DNA from: Bdellovibrio sp. qaytius
Lineage (GTDB): Bacteria; Bdellovibrionota; Bdellovibrionia; Bdellovibrionales; Bdellovibrionaceae
Assembly: GCA_004011035.1 (NCBI GenBank)
Contig: CP025734.1
Location: 3,122,001 to 3,186,000 of the forward strand
Direction of reading: 5' to 3'
Length of the DNA: 64,000 bases
A model generated the notes under the pieces. The model worked only from the letters and a program-made list of their open reading frames with translations, ran no database searches and was not told the DNA's origin. Made by a program: the position numbers and the translations under genes. Shown here one piece after another: positions 43,952 through 50,430 of this stretch. Within the stretch, counting starts at the first letter, position 1. Each line of letters starts with the position of its first letter.

Positions 43952-45373
43952 TTATAATCCTTCAAGTACCGTTTTTTCGATAACTTGTAATGCTAAAGCA
44001 ATATCAGATTCTTGAATAATTGCAGGCACTAAAAAGCGAATACGAATTGGGTCTTTACCGCAAGTAAATGCGATGATTCCGTTTTTAAATAATTTTTTTA
44101 CAAAACCTTCTGCTTGTTCTTTTTTACCATCGAATGGTGTGAAGGCGATCATTAATCCCATACCACCAGCGTCTGATAATAATCCTTTGCATGTCGTTTC
44201 ATTTAAACGATTAATACCTGCAATAAATTGATTGTGAATTTGAATAATACGACCATTTGGCCCGATGTAGCCTTCTTCAAGCATTTCTAAAATTTCAAGA
44301 CCTGCTGTCATGGCGCTAGATCCGCCCGAGAATGTTCCGGCGATTAAACCTGGTTTTGGATTGTATTCTTCAGTGTAAAGAGTTGCACCTAGCTGAACTG
44401 TTTTCGCAATTGTTACGATGTCCATGTATTCGCCAAGGCCCATTGTTTCAAAAGCAAAAAATTCTCCGGTACGAGCGAAAGTTTGCACTTCATCAGCCCA
44501 CACAGCGATTTTTTGTTGTTTACAGAATTCTAACATCGGCACATAAAATTCACGCGGAGTTGGAACAAATCCGCCCTCACCTAACATCGGCTCAAAAGAA
44601 AATGCTGCAATTTGTTTATCAAATTTAGCCGCGTGTTCTTTTAAAGTGCGTAAGGCTGTGTCTGCAGACTTCGGATCTTTTTTATCATAATTAGGAATAC
44701 GTAAAACTTCGTTATACTCTGGTAAACCTTGTTTGTAAGCTGGGTTATCAGTCACTTCGGCCATCATTGTTGAACGACCAGCAAAAGCATTTTTCATCGC
44801 CACGATCATTTTAGCCGGAGTATTTTTTTGGCGAGCCATCTTAACTGCATTTTCATTCGCCATTGTACCGCAAGTTGAAAACCATGCGTGTTTTAATTTT
44901 GAATTGCGACCTGCAATTTGAACAAGCTTTTCAGTTAATTTAATATATTCATTATTCGGCTGAATGTTACCTTGCATAACTACATCTGATAAAGCGCCAC
45001 GAACTGCTGCTTTCATTACACGCGGATGCGAGTGACCCATAATATGAATTCCGATACCGTTGATCAGATCCATTTTCACACTGCCGTCTTCGATTTCAAC
45101 ATAAACACCTTGGCCGGCACCTGTGCCAACATAAGGGTGATACAAAGGGCGACCACGTAATGCACCGATGTGATCTAATTTATTTTTTGAACGATCAACT
45201 AAAGTTGGTTGAGGTGGTTGAATAGTTTGGATCGCGCTGTTGATTACCATAACTTCATCAACCAGATCGTTAACTAAACCCTCAACAACAGGATCGTGAT
45301 CAAGTTTTCTTCCAGTTAATAATTCATCTGAATTTTGTACTTTAGCTATTGCGTCTTTGATTGCTGATAACAT
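43952..45373 (-). CDS. Class III aminotransferase, possible succinylornithine transaminase
   Basis: 473 residues. It has the class III PLP features: Gly-Ile-Gly-Ile-His-Ile-Met-Gly-His-Ser-His-Pro, Ser-Thr-Cys-Gly-Thr-Met-Ala-Asn-Glu-Asn-Ala, Trp-Ala-Asp-Glu-Val-Gln-Thr-Phe-Ala-Arg-Thr-Gly, and Thr-Ile-Ala-Lys-Thr (PLP Lys). An N-terminal extension of about 70 residues makes it longer than AstC/ArgD. As first gene of the ast-like operon it would fit the AstC step, but its extra N-terminus resembles longer omega-aminotransferases. GAGG precedes the ATG. Confidence 0.82.
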   Translation of the reverse strand: MLSAIKDAIAKVQNSDELLTGRKLDHDPVVEGLVNDLVDEVMVINSAIQTIQPPQPTLVDRSKNKLDHIGALRGRPLYHPYVGTGAGQGVYVEIEDGSVKMDLINGIGIHIMGHSHPRVMKAAVRGALSDVVMQGNIQPNNEYIKLTEKLVQIAGRNSKLKHAWFSTCGTMANENAVKMARQKNTPAKMIVAMKNAFAGRSTMMAEVTDNPAYKQGLPEYNEVLRIPNYDKKDPKSADTALRTLKEHAAKFDKQIAAFSFEPMLGEGGFVPTPREFYVPMLEFCKQQKIAVWADEVQTFARTGEFFAFETMGLGEYMDIVTIAKTVQLGATLYTEEYNPKPGLIAGTFSGGSSAMTAGLEILEMLEEGYIGPNGRIIQIHNQFIAGINRLNETTCKGLLSDAGGMGLMIAFTPFDGKKEQAEGFVKKLFKNGIIAFTCGKDPIRIRFLVPAIIQESDIALALQVIEKTVLEGL

Positions 45374-45473
45374 GGTTTTTTCCTCATAGTTCTAGAGAGT
45401 GTTTTAGGAGGATAGAATACCTTGTTGCGACGAGCTATGACAAGGAAAGCACTTCATCGTTAGACTTAACGCT

Positions 45474-46244
45474 ATGCCTACAGCTGATTTTCAACAAACA
45501 TTTCAAAATGCAGTTTCTTTGCAACAGCAAAAAAAATATGACGAGGCGCTATCTGCGTATAAATCACTTTTAGAGCAGAACCCCGACCTTAGCCGAGATC
45601 AAATTGCAGACATTAGTTACAATGCGGCCTTAACAAGTTTTAACAAACAAGATTTTTTGGCCAGCTACGTTTATAACCAAAAAGCGTTAATGCTAAGACC
45701 TCGACATTCACCGGCCACAGAATTGGCTTTAAAAATTAAAACTCAGTTTCAAGTTAAAGCGACTCCCCATGACATTTCATTAATTGAAAACTTAAATAAA
45801 GCCGGCTTAGAAGCCTTTCCGGTCGAGGCTTTGTGGGTTTTCGGTACTGTGTTTTTTGTGATCTTTTTACGAAGTGTGTTTAATTATTTTTTAACACGCA
45901 AAAAAGAAATTCTGGAAAACTTAAAGTTTAGTCGCTTTGCTTATAAAAATTATTTTTGGTTAGTTTTATTTTTAGTTTTTTCTTTTTTATCAGGTCTAAA
46001 AATTAGAGAAGAACAAATTCCAAAAGCCTTAATTCGCAATGAACAAGCCACTTTAAGAACAGCCGCTGGCGAAAATCAAGCTGCTCTGGCCGACCTTCCG
46101 GGTGGAAGTTTAGTGCACATTTTACGGGTCACTAAAATCAATGATATTCTTTATTTTCAAATTAAATACCCTGGCGGAATTTCAGGCTGGACAAAAAAAG
46201 AAGATTTAGAGCTTATTTCTAGCCCAAATTTGCCTAAAGACTAA
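45474..46244 (+). CDS. BatE-like TPR and SH3 membrane protein
   Basis: 256 residues. The N-terminal part has about two TPR repeats (residues 5-90, Lys-Lys-Tyr-Asp-Glu-Ala-Leu-Ser-Ala-Tyr), then two membrane helices (about 120-140 and 160-180) and a C-terminal bacterial SH3 domain ending Gly-Trp-Thr-Lys-Lys-Glu-Asp-Leu. This order is that of BatE in Bat operons. No BatA, BatB or BatD is in the window, so it is an orphan here. Divergent from the aminotransferase. Confidence 0.75.
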   Translation: MPTADFQQTFQNAVSLQQQKKYDEALSAYKSLLEQNPDLSRDQIADISYNAALTSFNKQDFLASYVYNQKALMLRPRHSPATELALKIKTQFQVKATPHDISLIENLNKAGLEAFPVEALWVFGTVFFVIFLRSVFNYFLTRKKEILENLKFSRFAYKNYFWLVLFLVFSFLSGLKIREEQIPKALIRNEQATLRTAAGENQAALADLPGGSLVHILRVTKINDILYFQIKYPGGISGWTKKEDLELISSPNLPKD

Positions 46245-46321
46245 CCAAAAAAGCCCGCGTTAGCGTCTAATTTTTTTGACTTCATCAAGGCCATGAGTTG
46301 ATATGTTTTTTGAGGTCTATT

Positions 46322-47077
46322 GTGAATGTTATGACGAGTGTTAAATCATTGAAATTATTTGTAGTTTCTTTAATGGCGATGGCCGTGCTTTTTTCATGCG
46401 CGAGCAAAGAAAAAGATTTAAACACAGCTGAAGGTTTATTTGCCTACGCTAAAGAATTTCAAGATGCTGAACGCTATGAAGTGGCCCTGACTAAATACGC
46501 TGATGTTAGAAATAAATTTCCGTACAGCAGTTTAGCGACTGAAGCCGAACTTGCGATTGCAGATGTGCACTATGCACGTGAATCATACCCAGAATCTGAA
46601 ATTGCTTACCAAAACTTTCGTGATTTACATCCTAAACATGCAAAGTCAGCTTACGTTTTGTACCGCATCGCTATGAGCTATTACATGCAGTTACCTGAAA
46701 CGATTGATCGTGATTTAACTGTAGGAAAAGATGCGATTTATCATTTCGGTGAACTTGTAAAACTTTATCCGCAATCAGAATACGTGACTGACAGCAAAAT
46801 TAAACGTGATGAAGTGATTTCTCGTTTAGGACAAAAAGAAATTTACATTGCTGACTTTTATTTTAAACAAGAAAAATACTCTTCAGCTTTACGCAGATAC
46901 GAATCAACTTTAGTTAAATATCCAGGATTAGGTTTTGATCCACGCGCTCACTTCGGAGCTGCAAAATGCGCAAAGAAATTAGCCGATCAAAAAACACTAG
47001 ATCAGCACATGCAAATATTAAAAACTAAGTATCCAAATTCTGACGAAGCACGATTGTTGACAAGCGAGGGGCTATAA
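46322..47077 (+). CDS. bamD: BamD-type outer-membrane assembly lipoprotein
   Basis: 251 residues from a GTG at 46322, chosen because GAGG lies six bases upstream; an ATG at 46331 is too far from it. It has a lipoprotein signal with Leu-Phe-Ser-Cys and then five TPR-like repeats (Tyr-Ala-Lys-Glu-Phe...Ala-Leu-Thr-Lys-Tyr; Lys-Phe-Pro-Tyr-Ser; His-Pro-Lys-His-Ala; Tyr-Pro-Gln-Ser-Glu-Tyr), the BamD/ComL layout. It acts with BamA to insert beta-barrels. Two bases separate it from the next TPR gene. Confidence 0.9.
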   Translation: MNVMTSVKSLKLFVVSLMAMAVLFSCASKEKDLNTAEGLFAYAKEFQDAERYEVALTKYADVRNKFPYSSLATEAELAIADVHYARESYPESEIAYQNFRDLHPKHAKSAYVLYRIAMSYYMQLPETIDRDLTVGKDAIYHFGELVKLYPQSEYVTDSKIKRDEVISRLGQKEIYIADFYFKQEKYSSALRRYESTLVKYPGLGFDPRAHFGAAKCAKKLADQKTLDQHMQILKTKYPNSDEARLLTSEGL

Positions 47078-47079
47078 AC

Positions 47080-47805
47080 ATGAGATCTTTTTCTGGACAA
47101 CTTCTTGATGAAGCTCGTGAAGCCTTTATCGATGGTAAATACCAACAGGCCGAACCATTATTAATGCAGCCCACGTTAATCAATTCGAACAACCCTGAAA
47201 TTTATCAAATGTTAGCTACGATTTATTACAACCGTGGCCAATTTAACAAAGCGATTAAAACATTTAAAAAAGCTTTAGAGATTGATCCTTCATACAGCGA
47301 TGCCGCTGTTGGTTTATCAATTATTTTAAATGATTTAGGCAAATACGACGAAGCTAAAAAAGTTTTTGAACAAGCTCAAACAATTGTTGATAAGAAAAAA
47401 TCATTTCAACAAAGCTCTAATTTAGAAGAAAAAATTGCTTCTAAACACATTGAAACAGCTGATCTATACATTCAGATTCGCCGTTTTGATGAAGCGCTTG
47501 AGCAATACATGAAGGCGTATCACCTTTCTTCGAAAAAAGGCGAGATCGCTTTATTAATTTCTGAATGTTACGTGCAAGCGGGACACAAAGAAAAAGCTAT
47601 TAAAGAATTAAGAGCCGTTATTCAGTACGACAGTAAATTAATTAAGCCACGTTTAAAACTTGGATTAATTTTATACAACTCGCACATGGTCGCTGAAGCT
47701 GTTGAACAGTGGGAAAACATCATTCGTTTAGATCCGAAAAACACTGAAGCTTTACGTTACTTGAAAATGGCTCAAACTACTGGAATTACAAATTTAGAAT
47801 ATTAA
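47080..47805 (+). CDS. TPR-repeat protein
   Basis: 241 residues with no signal peptide. It has about six tetratricopeptide repeats (for example Asn-Lys-Ala-Ile-Lys-Thr-Phe-Lys-Lys-Ala-Leu-Glu-Ile-Asp-Pro). It follows bamD after two bases with GGGG upstream of its ATG, so the two are co-expressed. TPR proteins are adaptors; the partner is not evident. The lack of a signal argues against direct work with BamD in the periplasm. Confidence 0.85.
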   Translation: MRSFSGQLLDEAREAFIDGKYQQAEPLLMQPTLINSNNPEIYQMLATIYYNRGQFNKAIKTFKKALEIDPSYSDAAVGLSIILNDLGKYDEAKKVFEQAQTIVDKKKSFQQSSNLEEKIASKHIETADLYIQIRRFDEALEQYMKAYHLSSKKGEIALLISECYVQAGHKEKAIKELRAVIQYDSKLIKPRLKLGLILYNSHMVAEAVEQWENIIRLDPKNTEALRYLKMAQTTGITNLEY

Positions 47806-47830
47806 TTTAGAACGTTAAAAGGACTTATTT

Positions 47831-48349
47831 ATGAAACAGATTCGCGACGAAATGACTACATTTTTAAAACAAGAAGATATTCAGAAGCTAGTTGGTAAAT
47901 TAGCGGCTCAAATTGAAAATGATTACGAAGGTCGTGAAATCATTTTTATCTGCCCTTTACGTGGTTCAGTTCACTTTACAGCTGATTTAATGCGTAGAAT
48001 TTCATTACCACAACAAGTTGATTTCGTTTTTGTTCGTTCAACTGAAAAAGGTGGAGCGATCAGCATGCAGAAAGATATTTCTATTAATATCGCTGGCAAA
48101 GATGTGATCATCGTTGAAGAAATCATCGATACAGGCCGCACTTTAAGCTTTTTAAAAGACCGCTTATTAGCTGCAAAACCATCATCATTAAAGATTGTTA
48201 CCCTATTAGATAAGCCTGCACGTCGTGAGTTACCAATCCGCGCTGATTACATCGGTAAAACGATTGATGATCGTTACGTTGTTGGTTACGGCATGGATAG
48301 CGATGAAAAAGGCCGTAATTACTCTGAAATTTATGTTTTAAAAAACTAA
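47831..48349 (+). CDS. hpt: Hypoxanthine phosphoribosyltransferase
   Basis: 172 residues. It has the PRPP-binding motif Val-Ile-Ile-Val-Glu-Glu-Ile-Ile-Asp-Thr-Gly-Arg-Thr-Leu and a C-terminal Val-Gly-Tyr-Gly-Met-Asp-Ser, both as in HPRT. It salvages hypoxanthine and guanine to IMP and GMP. This suits a lifestyle that uses external purines. Last gene of the bamD-TPR-hpt run and followed by a terminator. Confidence 0.93.
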   Translation: MKQIRDEMTTFLKQEDIQKLVGKLAAQIENDYEGREIIFICPLRGSVHFTADLMRRISLPQQVDFVFVRSTEKGGAISMQKDISINIAGKDVIIVEEIIDTGRTLSFLKDRLLAAKPSSLKIVTLLDKPARRELPIRADYIGKTIDDRYVVGYGMDSDEKGRNYSEIYVLKN

Positions 48350-48370
48350 GCAGGTTTGACCTGCTTTTTT
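48348..48370 (+). terminator. Bidirectional terminator after hpt
   Basis: AAGCAGGT and ACCTGCTT form an 8-bp stem around TTG, followed by T6 on the plus strand and, on the minus strand, a T-run from the A-run before it. It serves both hpt and the small minus-strand gene. Confidence 0.88.
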
Positions 48371-48373
48371 GAC

Positions 48374-48451
48374 TTAAACGAATACTGCATTTACTACGAA
48401 TAAAGTTAATACACACACTACGTATAAAATTACGAAATTTTTTGGAATCAT
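48374..48451 (-). CDS. 25-residue hydrophobic membrane peptide
   Basis: ATG at 48451, stop TAA at 48374-48376. The peptide starts Met-Ile-Pro-Lys-Asn-Phe-Val-Ile-Leu-Tyr and is otherwise almost wholly Val, Leu, Ile and Phe, enough for a single membrane helix. GGAGG (48459-48463) lies seven bases before the ATG. A TTGCCT-N17-TAATCT promoter candidate lies upstream and the hpt terminator downstream, so it has a complete expression unit. It is too short for homology-based calling. It may be a small regulatory membrane protein or a type I toxin-like peptide; no antitoxin RNA is evident. Confidence 0.6.
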   Translation of the reverse strand: MIPKNFVILYVVCVLTLFVVNAVFV

Positions 48452-48471
48452 CCTTGATCCTCCGCTGTTAG

Positions 48472-48490
48472 GCTAAAAATACTTTTTAGC
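48472..48490 (-). promoter_or_regulatory. Leader hairpin of the small membrane-peptide gene
   Basis: GCTAAAAA and TTTTTAGC pair perfectly around three bases. It lies between the candidate start site and the GGAGG of the 25-residue gene, so it could restrain or stabilise the mRNA. Confidence 0.45.
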
Positions 48491-48507
48491 ATGTCTTCCC
48501 GTTTTTT

Positions 48508-48536
48508 AGATTAGCGCCATGTCTGCTATAAGGCAA
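48508..48536 (-). promoter_or_regulatory. Candidate promoter of the small membrane-peptide gene
   Basis: On the minus strand TTGCCT (48531-48536) and TAATCT (48508-48513) are 17 bases apart. Moderate match to the housekeeping consensus. Confidence 0.4.
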
Positions 48537-48566
48537 GTTAGCCAGCCCATGGTCTAGCTCTATCTC

Positions 48567-48594
48567 TATATATCTAGACGCCAGTCTATATATA
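48567..48594. repeat. AT-rich inverted repeat upstream of the coiled-coil gene
   Basis: TATATA(TC)TAGAC (48567-48579) is complementary to GTCTATATATA (48584-48594) apart from the bulged TC, with GCCA as loop. It lies about 70 bases before the sigma-54-like promoter, where activator or IHF sites usually sit. Confidence 0.45.
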
Positions 48595-48654
48595 CAAACT
48601 TTGATATTCACAGTCTCAAAATGAAACGTCAAACTAGTAGGTGGAGTAACAAAA

Positions 48655-48672
48655 TTGGTCTCCACATTGCTT
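48655..48672 (+). promoter_or_regulatory. Candidate sigma-54 promoter of the coiled-coil gene
   Basis: TTGGTC-N5-TTGCTT has GG at 48657-48658 and GC at 48669-48670 with the exact 10-base gap of -24/-12 promoters. Expected start near 48682, giving an 18-base leader that still holds the AGGGGAG ribosome binding site. The CAC of the -24 element is changed to TCT. Confidence 0.5.
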
Positions 48673-48699
48673 ACTATTCTTCATAAGGGGAGAAATCAA

Positions 48700-50373
48700 A
48701 TGAATACAAATTCAATCATCAAACTTTGTACAGCTGTAGGGTTTTTTGTAGTCACTGTTTTCGGACAACCCGGCTTTACTGCCGATACACCAGCGGCGAC
48801 AGGTGGACAACCCATCGTTATTGGCGGAAGCAGTCAAACTCAAGCACAAGTAGATACAGATAAAGAAGCACGTGCTACTAAAACGTGTAATTCAGACTCT
48901 GATTTAGTTAAGCAGTATGGCGGAAGCAAATCAAAGTGCGTTCGTTGCGAAGCTTACGGTGGCAAAGGCTGTGATGATGCTAAAGATGATTCAGGCTGTA
49001 GCGATGCTTACAAAGCTTATTCAGATAGTTTAGCTGAATCTCAAAGTGCTTGTGAAAGCGTAACTGGAAGTTCATCTTCGAGCTCTCGTTATTCTGGCAC
49101 ATCAGATACTCGTAAAAAATGTTCTGAAAAAATTCAAGAGTGTGCCCAAATGGCTCAACAAACTTCTGCGCAATCTGAACAAGGTACAAACAGTATGTCT
49201 AGTACACTTAATATCTTTCGCGCTGTAGTTGGTGGTGAAGATTCATTAGGTTTATCAAATGGTAACAGCTGCTTAGTTGATATCGACAGTAAAGAAGCGC
49301 GCGATGCTGAAAAAGACTTTCGTGATCGCCGTAAAGAGATGGAAAAAGATAAAAAAGACATCGAAAACGACGCGATTAAAGATAAAGAAGATAACGATAA
49401 AGAGATCACTCGTATCACAAAAGAGATCCAGGAATTAGGACGCACTAACAAAGAAACTTTAGCGAAAGCTGACGTAAAAATGCGTGAACAATTAAATTCT
49501 TCACAAAAAGACATGGTTGATTCATCAGCTCGCTTACGTAACTTAACGACTCAACTTTCTAAAAAGAATGATTCTGTTAGACAATTAAACTTCGCTTATG
49601 CTGACCGTATGTTAGATACATCAGCGCAAAAACAAAACTTACGTTGTAAATCAGCGTTAGACCAAGCTAAAAATTGTATGATTAAGTCGGCTAAAGGTAT
49701 CAAAGACGATTCATGTAAGGATTTTCCTTTTAGCATTAAATCTAAAGGCCCTAAAGCAACGGCAGAGTTAAAAGCTCAGTTACAAGTTGTAAATGATGCT
49801 TGTTATGAAAAAGAAGACCGCGAAAAAAAGAAATTAAACTTCGACCAACAAGAACAAATTAAAAAAGTAAACGATGAGATGACTGAATTGCAAGCGCAAG
49901 CTAAAGAAGAAGGCCAACGCCAAACAATTCAATCTGAAAATTCAACTAAGATTTCACAAGAAGCTGAACGCGAAAAACAAGAAGCTCAGGCTAACTTGGC
50001 TGAACAAACAGCTACTTTACAAGGTGAGATGGCTCAGTTTGCACAAAAACTTGAAGCTAAAAACTTTCGTTCACAAGAACGTTTAAAAAAATTAGCTGAA
50101 GACTTACAAAAACTAGAACTTGAAGAAAAAACCGGTAAACGTTCTAAAACAAGCTTAGCCTCATCAGCAGTGCGCAAAACTAAACTTGATGTAGAAGAAG
50201 TTATTACTCAATGCGGTTGCAAAGAAGACATTGCTAACGCCAAATCAGGTGAAGAAGCAGGAAAAGATGCGTCTGAAACTGGACGTAAAAAATGTGCGGC
50301 GTTAAAACGTACGCTTCCTAGCGGTGGCGAAGTTAAAAAGACTCGCACTGGCAAATCAACGAGTGCTTTTTAA
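48700..50373 (+). CDS. Secreted cysteine-containing coiled-coil protein
   Basis: 557 residues from the ATG at 48700 (AGGGGAG upstream). It has a signal peptide (hydrophobic core Ala-Val-Gly-Phe-Phe-Val-Val-Thr-Val-Phe). Residues of about 55-165 are Ser/Gly/Cys-rich with Cys pairs such as Cys-Val-Arg-Cys. From about 215 to 480 it is very rich in Lys, Glu, Asp and Gln with heptad-like spacing, a long coiled coil broken by a Cys-containing patch near 330-400. The end has Cys-Gly-Cys. No family recognised. Probably a periplasmic or surface filament-like protein. Confidence 0.8.
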   Translation: MNTNSIIKLCTAVGFFVVTVFGQPGFTADTPAATGGQPIVIGGSSQTQAQVDTDKEARATKTCNSDSDLVKQYGGSKSKCVRCEAYGGKGCDDAKDDSGCSDAYKAYSDSLAESQSACESVTGSSSSSSRYSGTSDTRKKCSEKIQECAQMAQQTSAQSEQGTNSMSSTLNIFRAVVGGEDSLGLSNGNSCLVDIDSKEARDAEKDFRDRRKEMEKDKKDIENDAIKDKEDNDKEITRITKEIQELGRTNKETLAKADVKMREQLNSSQKDMVDSSARLRNLTTQLSKKNDSVRQLNFAYADRMLDTSAQKQNLRCKSALDQAKNCMIKSAKGIKDDSCKDFPFSIKSKGPKATAELKAQLQVVNDACYEKEDREKKKLNFDQQEQIKKVNDEMTELQAQAKEEGQRQTIQSENSTKISQEAEREKQEAQANLAEQTATLQGEMAQFAQKLEAKNFRSQERLKKLAEDLQKLELEEKTGKRSKTSLASSAVRKTKLDVEEVITQCGCKEDIANAKSGEEAGKDASETGRKKCAALKRTLPSGGEVKKTRTGKSTSAF

Positions 50374-50430
50374 GACTTAAATCTAGTTACGGTTACCCAG
50401 AAGAACTTTTTTTTGATAGGCTAATTACCT

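Noticed and set aside
46276-46304. TTGACT-N17-TGATAT promoter before bamD
   Set aside because: The -10 match is weak and the start would fall at the ribosome binding site, leaving almost no leader.
49155-49514. 119-codon open frame on the minus strand
   Set aside because: It is antisense to the Lys/Glu-rich coiled-coil gene; such codon bias creates long Ser/Leu-rich antisense frames. No ribosome binding site.
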